Part shown: piece after piece, positions 32,725-43,314 of the stretch
Position numbering within the stretch: position 1 is the first letter of the stretch
Layout: every line of letters begins with the position of its first letter
Origin: BJGV01 sp964194745
GTDB taxonomy: Bacteria; Pseudomonadota; Gammaproteobacteria; Burkholderiales; Nitrosomonadaceae
Reading direction: 5' to 3'
Length of the DNA: 64,000 nt
NCBI GenBank assembly: GCA_965248035.1
Contig: OZ252054.1
Span: 1,488,001 to 1,552,000, forward strand
The notes under the pieces: model-generated
What the model saw: only the letters and a program-made list of their open reading frames with translations
Told to the model about the DNA's origin: nothing
The model's database searches: none
Position numbers and translations under genes: made by a program

Positions 32725-34727
32725 TGAACCGTGCCCTCTCCCAAGCCGGTCGTACCCGCGTCGTAATCGAGCGGGTCAGCCCCGAAGTCGACAGCGGTCG
32801 CTTCCCCATCAAGCGTACTGTGGATGAGGATGTAATCGTTGAGGCGGACATCTTCGTCGACGGCCCCGATCAGTTGCGCTGCCTGCTGCTGCATCGACTG
32901 GCTGGAACCCAGTCCTGGGTAGAGGTGTTGATGACTCCTGTAAGCAAAGACCGCTGGCAAGCCCGCTTTTCTGTTGATGCCGTAGGCCGATACGAATACA
33001 CCGTAGTTGCCAGTGTAGATCGCTTCCTGACCTGGCGCCATGACCTTGCCCAGCGTGAGGAAGTCGACGATATCGTTGTCGCTCTGCAGGTTGGCGCTGT
33101 TCTGGTAGGTGTTGCTGCGGAACGTGCTGGAGGTGATGATAGTCGTAAACTCAAGGACTGGGCCTCCAAACTTCGCTCTACTGTCACGCCAGAGGCAGGG
33201 CGGGAAATAGCCCAAAGCGAAGGCTTGGCTAACCTCATGGCTGCAAATGGGGAGAGACTCTTCGTCACCGAATACTACCATGTACTGGAGGTGGTGGTGG
33301 ATATTGAACGGGCACGTTTCTCCTCCTGGTACGAGCTTTTTCCACGTTCCTGCCTTACCGGCGACGATGCGCATGGGACCTTTACTCAGCTGATTGGGAG
33401 GTTGCCGTACATCGCCTCCATGGGTTTCGATGTACTCTATCTACCGCCTATTCATCCTATCGGTCACACCTTCCGTAAGGGTCCCAACAATAGCCTTTCA
33501 ACTAGCCCAGACGATCCCGGTAGCCCTTGGGCCATTGGTGCTATCGAGGGTGGCCACTGTGATATCCATCCCGAACTAGGCAGCGCTGCAGATTTTCGTC
33601 GGTTGGTAGTACGGGCACGAGAGTTTGGCATTGAAGTCGCTTTAGATCTTGCTTTACATTGCTCACCGGATCATCCTTATGTGGCACAGCACCCCGAGTG
33701 GTTTCGCCATCGTCCGGATAAAAGTATCCAGTATGCGGAAAATCCCCCTAAGAAGTATCAGGACATCTATCCCTTCAATTTTGAGAGTGATCGATGGGAA
33801 GAACTGTGGTACGAACTGAGAAGCGTGGTGGACCACTGGATCGGGGAGGGGGTGCACATTTTTCGAGTGGATAATCCACACACCAAACCCTTTCCCTTCT
33901 GGGAGTGGTTGATCGGGGGTGTCAAGTCGGAGCACCCAGACGTTATTTTTCTCGCAGAGGCCTTCACTCGTCCAATGGTCATGCACCGTCTGGCAAAACT
34001 GGGTTTCACTCAATCCTATACCTATTTTACGTGGCGCAATACCAAGCAGGAGCTGACAGACTACTTTACCGAGCTTGCTCACCACAATTCTCGCGAGTAT
34101 TTTCGTCCTAACCTATGGCCCAATACCCCAGATATTCTTCCAGAGTCCCTGCAATATGGAGGCCGACCGGCTTTCCTTTTACGGGTGGCTCTAGCGGCGA
34201 CTTTGGGTGCCAACTATGGTATCTACGGCCCATCATTTGAGCTGATGGAACACGCAGCGTGCGAGCCAGGTAGCGAGGAACCGCTGGATTCGGAGAAGTA
34301 TCAACTGCGACGCTGGGATCTCGACCGGCCTGATAGTCTGCGTGACTATATTGCCTGCCTCAACCGCATCCGTCAGGACAATCCTGCCTTACAGTCAGAC
34401 TGGAGCCTACGCTTTCACATGGTCGACAACCCTTTCATGCTCTGCTACAGTAAGTCGGCTGGTGGCAATGCCCTGGTCATGGTAGCTAACCTTGAACCAC
34501 ATAACGTTCAGTCCGGCTGGATTGAGCTGCCTCTTGCCGATTTTGGTGTACCACCCGGTTTACCCTATGAGGCGCACGACCTGCTTTCTGGTGCCAAATT
34601 TGAATGGCAGGGAAGGCGTAATTTTGTTCGACTTTATCCGCGGGCATCACCGATGCAAATCCTCAGTTTGCGCACCACCTGCGAAGCGAAAGCAACTTCG
34701 ATTACTTCCCCTGAGTTGAAAGCGTGA
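32721..34727 (+). CDS. glgE: Alpha-1,4-glucan:maltose-1-phosphate maltosyltransferase
   Basis: GlgE (668 aa) extends alpha-glucan with maltose-1-phosphate. The N-terminal beta domains precede a GH13_3 barrel with FRVDNPHTKPFPFWEW (nucleophile Asp near 381) and IFLAEAFTRP (acid Glu near 412), plus the maltose-1-P-site stretch NPPKKYQDIYP. ATG at 32721 overlaps the glgB stop (ATGA) and follows GGAGGAAC. It directly uses the product of the downstream TreS-maltokinase. An all-in-one GlgE pathway is thus present. Confidence 0.96.
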   Translation: MMNRALSQAGRTRVVIERVSPEVDSGRFPIKRTVDEDVIVEADIFVDGPDQLRCLLLHRLAGTQSWVEVLMTPVSKDRWQARFSVDAVGRYEYTVVASVDRFLTWRHDLAQREEVDDIVVALQVGAVLVGVAAERAGGDDSRKLKDWASKLRSTVTPEAGREIAQSEGLANLMAANGERLFVTEYYHVLEVVVDIERARFSSWYELFPRSCLTGDDAHGTFTQLIGRLPYIASMGFDVLYLPPIHPIGHTFRKGPNNSLSTSPDDPGSPWAIGAIEGGHCDIHPELGSAADFRRLVVRAREFGIEVALDLALHCSPDHPYVAQHPEWFRHRPDKSIQYAENPPKKYQDIYPFNFESDRWEELWYELRSVVDHWIGEGVHIFRVDNPHTKPFPFWEWLIGGVKSEHPDVIFLAEAFTRPMVMHRLAKLGFTQSYTYFTWRNTKQELTDYFTELAHHNSREYFRPNLWPNTPDILPESLQYGGRPAFLLRVALAATLGANYGIYGPSFELMEHAACEPGSEEPLDSEKYQLRRWDLDRPDSLRDYIACLNRIRQDNPALQSDWSLRFHMVDNPFMLCYSKSAGGNALVMVANLEPHNVQSGWIELPLADFGVPPGLPYEAHDLLSGAKFEWQGRRNFVRLYPRASPMQILSLRTTCEAKATSITSPELKA

Positions 34728-37700
34728 TGGACAAGGCTAACAATAAGAACCACAGTGCTTCCTTTCCCCCACTCGACCCTGACTGGGCGGGTGATCCGCT
34801 TTGGTACAAGGATGCCATCATCTATGAAGTACACGTTAAGGCGTTCTTCGACAGTAATGACGATGGCATAGGTGACTTCAAAGGATTGACAGCGAAGCTG
34901 GACTACCTTCAGGATCTCGGCGTCAACACCCTGTGGCTGCTGCCATTCTATCCCTCGCCGTTCAAGGACGAAGGATATGACATCTCCGATTATCGCAACG
35001 TGCAACCAGAGTACGGCACTCGTGCGGACATTCGTAATTTCATTCGTGAGTCCCACAAGCGTGGAATGAAGATCATCACCGAGTTGGTCATTAATCACAC
35101 CTCCGACCAGCATCCTTGGTTCCAGGCCGCGCGCCGCGCGCCACCTGGTTCAAAGAAACGGGATTTCTACGTTTGGTCAGACACTGATGATAAGTTTCCC
35201 GAGACGCGGGTTATCTTTACCGACTCGGAAAAATCCAACTGGACCTGGGACGAAGTAGCCGGCGCCTACTACTGGCACCGTTTTTTCTCCCACCAGCCTG
35301 ACCTTAACCACAATAATCCGGAGGTTGTGAAAGCAGTCATCCACATTATTCGTTTTTGGCTCGATCTCGGTGTTGACGGCTTACGCTTAGATGCAATTCC
35401 CTATCTGTGCGTGCAAGAAGGTACTGACAACGAAAACCTGGAAATAGCCCACGCGGTCATCAAGCAGATGCGTGCGGCCATCGACGCCAGCTACAAGAAT
35501 CGAGTGCTGCTCGCCGAGGCCAACCAGTGGCCTGAGGATGTGCGCGAGTACTTTGGTGATGGCGACGAATGCCACATGGCCTACCACTTTCCACTCATGC
35601 CTCGCATCTTTATGGCTGTGGCCCAGGAGGAACGCCATCCTATAGTCGAGATATTGCAGCAGACACCGGACATTCCCGATAATTGTCAGTGGGCTATCTT
35701 TCTGCGCAATCACGACGAATTAACCCTGGAAATGGTTACCAAGAGTGAGCGTGACTATATGTATGAGATGTACGCCATCGACCCGCGCATGCGCGTCAAC
35801 ATCGGCATTCGACGCCGTCTAGCACCACTCATGGAAAACAATCGCGACAAGATCGAGCTGGTGAATTTTCTTCTAATGACCCTTCCAGGTTCCCCCATTA
35901 TTTATTACGGCGACGAGATCGGCATGGGCGACAACATCTATCTCGGCGACCGGGACAGCGTGCGTACTCCCATGCAGTGGAGCCCGGATCGCAACGCCGG
36001 GTTTTCCAAGGTCGACCCGCAGCGACTTTACCTGCCACCCAATATGGATCCCATCTACGGCTATGAGGCGCTCAATGTTGAGGCGCAGGCGCGTAATCCC
36101 TCGTCTCTGCTGCACTGGATTAAGCGTGTCATCGCCGTACGCAAGAACTATAAGGCCTTTGGCCGGGGCCGCATCAAATTCCTTGAACCTGGTAACCGCA
36201 AGATTCTTGCCTACGTGCTCGAGTGGGAAAACGAGACGCTGTTATGTGTGGTGAATCTCTCGCGTACTTCCCAGCCGGTGGAACTCGACCTTTCCACTTT
36301 CATTGATCGGGTTCCGGTCGAGCTGCTCGGGCACACCGCCTTTCCTCCAATCGGTGCCCTGCCTTATCTACTTACCCTCAAGGGTTATGGTACCTACAGT
36401 TTTCGTCTTGCTACTGATGCTGAGGTTCCCTACTGGCACGAAGATCGCTTGGCACGACCGGCGCTGCCTGTTCTGGTGCTCACTGAGGGCTGGCTTACCC
36501 TCTCCAAGGGTCGGGCCAGAGCTAACAACGTTCGTGGCGCTATCGCCGCTACCACCCAGGAACAATTCCAGCACAAGGTGCTGGCGCCTTATCTTGCTAC
36601 CAAGCGCTGGTTCTCCGCCAAGGGCCATCGCATTCTTCGTATAGAGTTATTGGAACAGGACGAGTGGAATATGGCTCAAGGCAGTTGGTTATTTACCATT
36701 ATCGAAGTGCATTTTGCTGACCTATCACCCCAGCTCTACTTATTGCCTCTGTCCATCTGTTGGGAGGAAGAGGGTGGTGAGGAAAAACTCCAGGAACTAG
36801 CACCCTGGACGTTAGCAAGGATACGGCAGAAGGAGCATACCGGAGTTCTTTTCGAGGCCATCGGCGACGATCGTTTCTGCCGCGCGCTGGTCCAGGGTAT
36901 TGGCCAAAACATCGATCTCCCGTTTGGTAAGGGGCGGGTCGAGTTTCGCTCCTGTCCGGCGTTCGGCAAACTAGCCGACGGCATCAAGGAGCCGGTACGT
37001 TACCCTGCGCTGGAACAAAGTAACACGGCGATCTATTTTGGCAACCGCCTCTTTCTCAAGGGCTACCGTCGCCTCCAGCTTGGGGCCAACCCGGAGGTTG
37101 AAGTGGGGCGCTTTCTCACCGAGCAGTCTCCCCTCCAACACATCGTGCCCGTCGCTGGTGCAATAGAATTCCACAGTGCGAGTGGCCAGACGCTAACGCT
37201 TGCGTTGCTTCAGGCCTATGTAGAGAACCAGGGTACGGCCTGGAACTTTGCCGTGGATTATCTTGAACGCTACCTGGCTGAGCAATTGGCCGAGCCGTCA
37301 CCCAATTCTGCAGAGTTTCAAAGCGACCCACACGGCTACTTCCTTACCCTGATGGGCGTGCTCGGCCGCCGCACCGCTGAACTTCACCGAGCTTTCAGCA
37401 AATCCACAGGCGATGTCGCATTCGAACCCGAACCAATTACGCCGGAAGATCTCACTGCATGGTCGGAGCGGCTACATATAGAGGCTGTTGTTACGCTCGA
37501 TAAACTGAAAGATCACCGCGATAATCTGCCCTCCACGTTGCGAGCGGCAGTCGATCGTTTGCTGCAACTACGATCATCGCTGCTAGAGCGTATTTCCCCG
37601 CAAGTTTTGGTGGGTATTTCCGCCGCCAAGATGCGATATCATGGAGATTACCACCTCAGCCAAGTACTGCTAGTGGAGAACGATTTTGTGATTACGGACT

Positions 37701-38119
37701 TCGAAGGCGAGACAGCCCGTCCCCTGGAAGAGCGGCGGCAGAAGCATTCACCGCTTCGAGACGTCGCTGGCATGCTTCGCTCTTTTAGCTATGCCTCGTC
37801 TGTGGCCGCCGATCGTACTACCACTGAACGTCCAGTAGACCGTCACCATTTAGGTCCCTTGGTGTATACCTGGGAGAAAAAGGTTAGTGAGGCATTTCTT
37901 AAAAGCTATCACGACAACATTCAGGGCTGTGGGGTTTGGCCGACTGAACCCGGCGCGGCGGAGCGGCTGATTGAGTTTTTCATCATCGACAAAGCCCTCT
38001 ACGAGCTTCGCTATGAAATGGACAGCCGGCCTGACTGGCTGGCCATCCCGCTCTTCAGTTTACTTAGAACATTCCATCAGCAAGGAGGTACAGAAGTCCT
38101 CACAGGAGATAACTCATGA
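34727..38119 (+). CDS. treS: Trehalose synthase / maltokinase fusion
   Basis: The first ~560 residues are TreS, GH13_16, starting WYKDAIIYEVHVKAFFDSND and carrying GVDGLRLDAIPYL (nucleophile near 221) and LLAEANQWPEDV. From about 600 to the end is a maltokinase (Pep2) with KRWFSAKGH, then the kinase-like HGDYHLSQVL and ITDFEGE. TreS turns trehalose into maltose and the kinase makes maltose-1-phosphate for GlgE. The fused form is known in GlgE-pathway bacteria. ATG 34727 overlaps the glgE stop by one base; GTG 34724 is also possible. Confidence 0.95.
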   Translation: MDKANNKNHSASFPPLDPDWAGDPLWYKDAIIYEVHVKAFFDSNDDGIGDFKGLTAKLDYLQDLGVNTLWLLPFYPSPFKDEGYDISDYRNVQPEYGTRADIRNFIRESHKRGMKIITELVINHTSDQHPWFQAARRAPPGSKKRDFYVWSDTDDKFPETRVIFTDSEKSNWTWDEVAGAYYWHRFFSHQPDLNHNNPEVVKAVIHIIRFWLDLGVDGLRLDAIPYLCVQEGTDNENLEIAHAVIKQMRAAIDASYKNRVLLAEANQWPEDVREYFGDGDECHMAYHFPLMPRIFMAVAQEERHPIVEILQQTPDIPDNCQWAIFLRNHDELTLEMVTKSERDYMYEMYAIDPRMRVNIGIRRRLAPLMENNRDKIELVNFLLMTLPGSPIIYYGDEIGMGDNIYLGDRDSVRTPMQWSPDRNAGFSKVDPQRLYLPPNMDPIYGYEALNVEAQARNPSSLLHWIKRVIAVRKNYKAFGRGRIKFLEPGNRKILAYVLEWENETLLCVVNLSRTSQPVELDLSTFIDRVPVELLGHTAFPPIGALPYLLTLKGYGTYSFRLATDAEVPYWHEDRLARPALPVLVLTEGWLTLSKGRARANNVRGAIAATTQEQFQHKVLAPYLATKRWFSAKGHRILRIELLEQDEWNMAQGSWLFTIIEVHFADLSPQLYLLPLSICWEEEGGEEKLQELAPWTLARIRQKEHTGVLFEAIGDDRFCRALVQGIGQNIDLPFGKGRVEFRSCPAFGKLADGIKEPVRYPALEQSNTAIYFGNRLFLKGYRRLQLGANPEVEVGRFLTEQSPLQHIVPVAGAIEFHSASGQTLTLALLQAYVENQGTAWNFAVDYLERYLAEQLAEPSPNSAEFQSDPHGYFLTLMGVLGRRTAELHRAFSKSTGDVAFEPEPITPEDLTAWSERLHIEAVVTLDKLKDHRDNLPSTLRAAVDRLLQLRSSLLERISPQVLVGISAAKMRYHGDYHLSQVLLVENDFVITDFEGETARPLEERRQKHSPLRDVAGMLRSFSYASSVAADRTTTERPVDRHHLGPLVYTWEKKVSEAFLKSYHDNIQGCGVWPTEPGAAERLIEFFIIDKALYELRYEMDSRPDWLAIPLFSLLRTFHQQGGTEVLTGDNS

Positions 38120-39339
38120 AAGTACTCGCTATGGTTCTGGCCGGTGGCCAAGGTTCCCGATTAGGTCCTCTTACGGCAGAACGATCGAAGCCAGCGGTTC
38201 CCTTCGGTAGCCGATACCGCATCATCGATTTTGTCCTTAGCAACCTGGTAAATTCGGAGATATACAGCATCTACCTGTTGATACAGTATAAATCCCAGTC
38301 ATTGATCGAGCATGTAGATAAGGCATGGGGATATGCTAATGGTTACACAGGCCAATTCATCACCCTTGTACCTCCGCAGATGCGCGAGGGGGATGGGTGG
38401 TTCCAGGGTACGTCTGATGCTGTGTTTCAGAACATCAACCTAATAAAACAACATGCCCCCGATATGGTTGCGGTGTTTGGCGCCGATCATATCTACCGTA
38501 TGGATGTGCGGCAGATGATTGATTTCCATCGGCAGCACTCGGCTCATGTTTCGGTAGCGGCGATTCCTGTGCCGCTGAGTAAAGCTACCAGCTTTGGTGT
38601 CATCGACACTGACGGAGATGGCCGTATCCGAAGATTTCTGGAAAAGCCGGAGAATCCACCGCCAATGCCTTCCGACCCGAATCAGTCATACGGCTCCATG
38701 GGCAACTACCTGTTCGAAACAGATGTACTGCTGACGGCGTTACATGAAGCAAAAGAACGTGGTGAGAGCGATTTCGGCCGCCATATACTGCCGCGTCTTG
38801 TCCACAGCCACCGTGTTTATGCATATAATTTTGCCAACAACCATGTTCCGGGGATCTCTAGCTACGAGGAGCAATCCTACTGGCGCGACGTTGGCGACAT
38901 TGATACTTTTTATGGCGCTCATCACGACGTACTGGGTGGTGAGCCTAAGTTTGATCTCTTTAATCCGCAGTGGTTTATTAATTCCAGTAATTACCAGGGA
39001 CCTTCACCACGTATCCTCTCTGGTGACATCCAGGACAGTGTCATCGGTGCCGGTTCACTAGTGACGTGTGCTCGCATCCGTAATACCATCCTACGTCGCG
39101 AGGTAGTCTTGGAAGAGAATGTCGAACTCGAGGATTGCGTCATCATGGACTACACTACCATCCGTCGTGGTTCGCAACTCAAGCGAGTCATCGTCGATCG
39201 CCACAACGAAATCAATTCACATAGTCGCATTGGCTTTGATGCGGTAGAGGACCGTGCTCGCTATCATGTGAGCAAGGGTGGCGTAGTGGTACTGCCTAGG
39301 GGGGTAGACAGGCCGGAGAAAGGGCGTTACCGAATATAG
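38116..39339 (+). CDS. glgC: Glucose-1-phosphate adenylyltransferase
   Basis: This 407-aa ADP-glucose pyrophosphorylase begins MVLAGGQGSRLGPLT with the nucleotide-binding loop, followed by RSKPAVPFGSRYRIIDFVLSN and the allosteric/sugar-binding VFGADHIYRMD (about 120-130). The C-terminal left-handed beta-helix is complete (VIMDYTTIRRGSQLKRVI). ATGA overlap with the gene before. ADP-glucose feeds glucan either through GlgA (not in the window) or through maltose-1-P synthesis by GlgM-like enzymes. Confidence 0.97.
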   Translation: MKVLAMVLAGGQGSRLGPLTAERSKPAVPFGSRYRIIDFVLSNLVNSEIYSIYLLIQYKSQSLIEHVDKAWGYANGYTGQFITLVPPQMREGDGWFQGTSDAVFQNINLIKQHAPDMVAVFGADHIYRMDVRQMIDFHRQHSAHVSVAAIPVPLSKATSFGVIDTDGDGRIRRFLEKPENPPPMPSDPNQSYGSMGNYLFETDVLLTALHEAKERGESDFGRHILPRLVHSHRVYAYNFANNHVPGISSYEEQSYWRDVGDIDTFYGAHHDVLGGEPKFDLFNPQWFINSSNYQGPSPRILSGDIQDSVIGAGSLVTCARIRNTILRREVVLEENVELEDCVIMDYTTIRRGSQLKRVIVDRHNEINSHSRIGFDAVEDRARYHVSKGGVVVLPRGVDRPEKGRYRI

Positions 39340-39349
39340 GAAGACTAGA

Positions 39350-41476
39350 ATGAACCTACCTATTAGCTCTGTCTGGCCAGGGGAACCTTTCCCTCGTGGA
39401 GTCACTTGGGATGGCGAGGGCGTTAACTTTTCTCTTTTTTCCGAGAACGCGGAGCGTGTCGAGCTCTGCCTGTTTGATCCGAGCGGAGAGCGTGAGGTGC
39501 AGCGCATCGAGCTGAGCGAGCAGACGGAGCTGATTTGGCATTGTTACCTGCCTGAGGCCCGCCCTGGTCTACTCTATGGCTACAGGGTGTACGGTCCAGA
39601 AGACCCGGAGAGTGGCCATCGCTTCAACCCCAAAAAGTTGCTGATTGAGCCATACGCCAAAGATATCGTCGGCCAGTTGCGCTTGAATGATACCCACTTC
39701 GGCTACCGCATCGATCATCGCAAAGAGGATCTGTCTTTTGATCACCGTGATAACGCTTCCGACATGCTTAAGTGCCGGGTCATTGATCCAGCCTTCACTT
39801 GGGATAACGACAAGCTACCATGCGTTCCTTGGGCCGACATGGTGATATATGAGTTGCATGTACGAGGTTTCACCAAGAACCATCCAGACATTCAGCCATC
39901 CCTTCGCGGCACTTACGCTGGCTTAGCAACCGTGCCGGTCATCGACCATCTCAAGCGCTTGGGGATCACCTCGGTGGAACTAATGCCAGTACACACCTTT
40001 ATCGATGAACGTGATCTCATCATGCGTGGCTTACGTAACTACTGGGGATACAACTCCATCGGCTTCTTCGTTCCCGACAATCGCTACAGTTCAAGCGGTG
40101 AGGTGAACGAGTTCAAAAATATGGTCAAGACCTTTCACACTCATGGCATTGAGGTCATTCTCGACGTGGTTTACAATCACACCGCTGAGGGCAACGAGCT
40201 CGGGCCGACGCTTTCCTTTCGCGGTATCGATAACTCCACTTACTATCGGCTGCTTGGGGATAATCCGCGTTACTACATGGACTATACCGGCTGTGGTAAT
40301 ACCCTCAATCTACAGCATCCACGTGTACTCCAGCTTATCATGGACTCATTACGCTATTGGGTGTTGGAGATGCACGTCGATGGTTTTCGTTTCGATCTGG
40401 CCTCGGCCCTGGTGCGCGAAATGCATGAAGTAAACCGCCTCGGCGCCTTCTTCGATATCCTGCTTCAGGACCCTGTCCTTTCTCAGGTCAAGCTCATCGC
40501 CGAACCTTGGGATCTAGGTGAAGGTGGTTACCAAGTGGGAAACTTTCCGGTTGGTTGGGGGGAGTGGAACGACCGCTATCGTGACACCCTGCGCGCCTAT
40601 TGGAAGGGCGACGGTGGCCTGATCGGTGATTTTGCGCGCCGCCTCACCGGATCCAGCGATTTATATGATCACAGTGGCCGCAAGCCCTTCGCAAGCGTGA
40701 ACTACATTACCGCCCACGATGGTTTTACCCTGCACGACTTAGTGAGCTACAACGACAAGCATAACGAGGCTAATGGTGAGAACAACTGTGATGGCAGTGA
40801 CAACAACAACTCCTGGAACTGCGGCGCCGAGGGGCCGACCGAGGATGCAGATATCAACACTCTGCGCGCCCGCCAGAAACGTAATCTGTTGGCGACCTTA
40901 TTCTTCTCCCAAGGCGTACCCATGCTGGTGGCTGGTGACGAGATGGGGCGCACCCAAAAGGGTAATAACAATGCCTACTGTCAGGATAATGAAATTAGTT
41001 GGGTGAACTGGGATCTTTCCAGCACCGATAGTGAGTTTCTCGTTTTTGTACAACGCCTCATTGGTTTGCGGCGTGCACACCCTGTGTTCCGCCGTAACAA
41101 CTTCTTACAGGGCCGTGCGATTCGCGGTTCGGGTATCAAGGATATTTTATGGCTCAAGCCAGACGGTTCCGAAATGAATGATGAGGAATGGGCTCACGAC
41201 TTTGCGCGTTGCCTGGGTATGTATCTGGGCGGCGAAGTGATGGAAGAACGAGATAGGCGCGGCAACCCCATCCTCGACGATAACTTTCTCTTGCTCTTTA
41301 ACAGCCATCACGAGGGCATTCACTTTCACCTGCCCGAGTTAGGCGAAGGTTGCCAGTGGCATAGCATCCTTGACACTAGTTTAGCCGGCGGCCTAGAGGT
41401 AGACGGCTATTTTCAGGGCGGCGATATTTATACCATCGAAGGCCGCTCACTTGCTCTCTTGGTTCAGCGGAGCTAA
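39350..41476 (+). CDS. glgX: Glycogen debranching enzyme
   Basis: A 708-aa isoamylase-type GH13_11 enzyme that cleaves alpha-1,6 branches. An N-terminal CBM48 (RGVTWDGEGVNFSLFSENAE) precedes the barrel with VILDVVYNHTAEGNE, DGFRFDLASALV (nucleophile near 346) and LIAEPWDLGEGGYQVGNFP (acid near 382). It begins 10 bp after glgC. It frees linear chains that TreY and MalQ, encoded downstream, can use. Confidence 0.97.
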   Translation: MNLPISSVWPGEPFPRGVTWDGEGVNFSLFSENAERVELCLFDPSGEREVQRIELSEQTELIWHCYLPEARPGLLYGYRVYGPEDPESGHRFNPKKLLIEPYAKDIVGQLRLNDTHFGYRIDHRKEDLSFDHRDNASDMLKCRVIDPAFTWDNDKLPCVPWADMVIYELHVRGFTKNHPDIQPSLRGTYAGLATVPVIDHLKRLGITSVELMPVHTFIDERDLIMRGLRNYWGYNSIGFFVPDNRYSSSGEVNEFKNMVKTFHTHGIEVILDVVYNHTAEGNELGPTLSFRGIDNSTYYRLLGDNPRYYMDYTGCGNTLNLQHPRVLQLIMDSLRYWVLEMHVDGFRFDLASALVREMHEVNRLGAFFDILLQDPVLSQVKLIAEPWDLGEGGYQVGNFPVGWGEWNDRYRDTLRAYWKGDGGLIGDFARRLTGSSDLYDHSGRKPFASVNYITAHDGFTLHDLVSYNDKHNEANGENNCDGSDNNNSWNCGAEGPTEDADINTLRARQKRNLLATLFFSQGVPMLVAGDEMGRTQKGNNNAYCQDNEISWVNWDLSSTDSEFLVFVQRLIGLRRAHPVFRRNNFLQGRAIRGSGIKDILWLKPDGSEMNDEEWAHDFARCLGMYLGGEVMEERDRRGNPILDDNFLLLFNSHHEGIHFHLPELGEGCQWHSILDTSLAGGLEVDGYFQGGDIYTIEGRSLALLVQRS

Positions 41477-41478
41477 GC

Positions 41479-43314
41479 GTGAAGCGCCGCCACGTCATGC
41501 CATTCGGCACCGAGATGATCGAGGGTGGCGGTGTTAACTTTCGCTTTTGGGCACCAGCTGTCACAGCGGTCAAGCTTCAACTTGACGGGGTACAGGGAAT
41601 GCCCATGACAGCCGTGGGTGCAGGTTGGTTTGAGCTAAAGGTGCCCGCAGCACGCAATGGCAGTCGTTATCACTTTCAGTTGCCTGACGGATTGATCGTT
41701 CCAGATCCTGCTTCGCGCTTTAACCCTGAAGATGTGCATGGTCCCTCCGAGGTAATCGTTCCAACCGCCTTCGACTGGTCAGATGACGATTGGCGTGGCC
41801 GACCCTGGGAGGAAGCAGTGATCTACGAGTTGCACGTTGGTAGCTTCACACCGACAGGCAACTTCGGCGGCGTGATGGAGCGGCTCAATTATCTAGTCGA
41901 TCTGGGAGTGACCGCTCTCGAGATCATGCCTGTGGCCGATTTCCCTGGTCGATGCAACTGGGGTTATGATGGCGTGTTACTTTTCGCGCCTGATGCTGTC
42001 TACGGTCGCCCGGATGATTTCAAGCGTTTCATCGATGCCGCCCACGACCGAGGACTAATGGTGTTGCTCGACGTGGTTTACAATCACTTTGGCCCAGAGG
42101 GCAACTATCTACATACCTATGCTCCAGTCTTCTTCAACTCCAGTCACGTTACTCCATGGGGTGCGGCCATCAACTTTGACGGTAAAAGCAGCCGCACGGT
42201 GCGCGACTTCTTCATCCACAACGCCCTCTACTGGATGGAAGAATACCATCTTGATGGTCTACGCTTGGATGCTATCCACACCATCAGCGACGATAGTTCG
42301 CTGGATATCGTCGAGGAACTTGCCGAAGCCATCAGGCATGGTCCGGGACGGGAGCGCAACGTGCATCTGGTGCTGGAAAATGATCGGAATCAGGCCCACT
42401 ATCTTAGTCGCGACGCTGCCGGCCAGAAGCGCTATGCAACAGCACAGTGGAACGACGACTTCCACCACACTCTGCATGTTCTCGCTAGCGGCGAGACAGA
42501 GGGTTGTTACAACGACTATGCCACCGAGCCGGCACGCCTTCTAGGCCGCAGCTTAGCCGAAGGCTTTGTCTTCCAGGGAGAACCTTCACACTTTCGAGAC
42601 GGCGTACGGCGTGGGGAACCGAGCGGGCACCTTCCGCCTACCGCCTTCGTTAGTTTCCTGCAAACCCACGATCAGGTTGGTAATCGTGCCTTCGGTGAGC
42701 GTCTGTGCCATATAATCTCTCCTGCAAAGCTGGAGGTTCTTACGGCTATATTGTTGCTTGCACCGCAGCCGCCCTTGCTGTTCATGGGCGAGGAATTTGC
42801 TGCGGCGCAGCCTTTCCTGTTCTTCTGCGATTTTAGTTCAAAGCTTGCCCGTGCCGTGACCGAAGGCCGCCGGCGTGAGTTTTTAAAATTCGATCGCTTT
42901 GCTGATGCTGCCGAGCGGGAGCTCATCCCTGATCCCAATGCCATTACTAGCTTTACCAACTGCGTGCTTGACTGGAGTGCCCTTGAGCACGCACATCATT
43001 GCTCTACCCTAAAATTGTATCGACAACTGTTAATGTTGCGCCGGCAGTGGATCGTTCCGCATCTTGCCGGTATGAACAGCGGGACATCCCAACTAGTGCT
43101 CTTATCAGCGCGCGCTCTTTCTATACGCTGGCGCTTGGACAGCCACTGCTCGTTGTCACTCGTCGCAAATTTTGGTGAAGAAGATATCAAGGTAGACCCC
43201 GTTGACGGAACCTTGATCTTTGCTACAGCCAACCTCAGTGCTGCCATGCTAGACACAGGAAGGATGCCGCAGTGGTCGGCGGCATGGCATCTATTACTCG
43301 AAAGTCACCAATGA
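41479..43314 (+). CDS. treZ: Maltooligosyltrehalose trehalohydrolase
   Basis: This 611-aa GH13_10 enzyme releases trehalose from the ends made by TreY. CBM48-like N-terminus (GGGVNFRFWAPAVTAVKLQL), then the barrel with DGLRLDAIHTI (nucleophile near 260), LVLENDRNQAHY (acid near 298) and LQTHDQVGNRAFG. GTG at 41479 follows CGGAG; the glgX stop is 2 bp upstream. The stop overlaps the malQ-treY start as ATGA. Partner activity lies in the next, fused gene. Confidence 0.96.
   Translation: MKRRHVMPFGTEMIEGGGVNFRFWAPAVTAVKLQLDGVQGMPMTAVGAGWFELKVPAARNGSRYHFQLPDGLIVPDPASRFNPEDVHGPSEVIVPTAFDWSDDDWRGRPWEEAVIYELHVGSFTPTGNFGGVMERLNYLVDLGVTALEIMPVADFPGRCNWGYDGVLLFAPDAVYGRPDDFKRFIDAAHDRGLMVLLDVVYNHFGPEGNYLHTYAPVFFNSSHVTPWGAAINFDGKSSRTVRDFFIHNALYWMEEYHLDGLRLDAIHTISDDSSLDIVEELAEAIRHGPGRERNVHLVLENDRNQAHYLSRDAAGQKRYATAQWNDDFHHTLHVLASGETEGCYNDYATEPARLLGRSLAEGFVFQGEPSHFRDGVRRGEPSGHLPPTAFVSFLQTHDQVGNRAFGERLCHIISPAKLEVLTAILLLAPQPPLLFMGEEFAAAQPFLFFCDFSSKLARAVTEGRRREFLKFDRFADAAERELIPDPNAITSFTNCVLDWSALEHAHHCSTLKLYRQLLMLRRQWIVPHLAGMNSGTSQLVLLSARALSIRWRLDSHCSLSLVANFGEEDIKVDPVDGTLIFATANLSAAMLDTGRMPQWSAAWHLLLESHQ

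Noticed and set aside
40747..41080. Minus-strand frames inside the glycogen block
   Set aside because: They are shadows of G+C-rich coding on the plus strand with no motifs.
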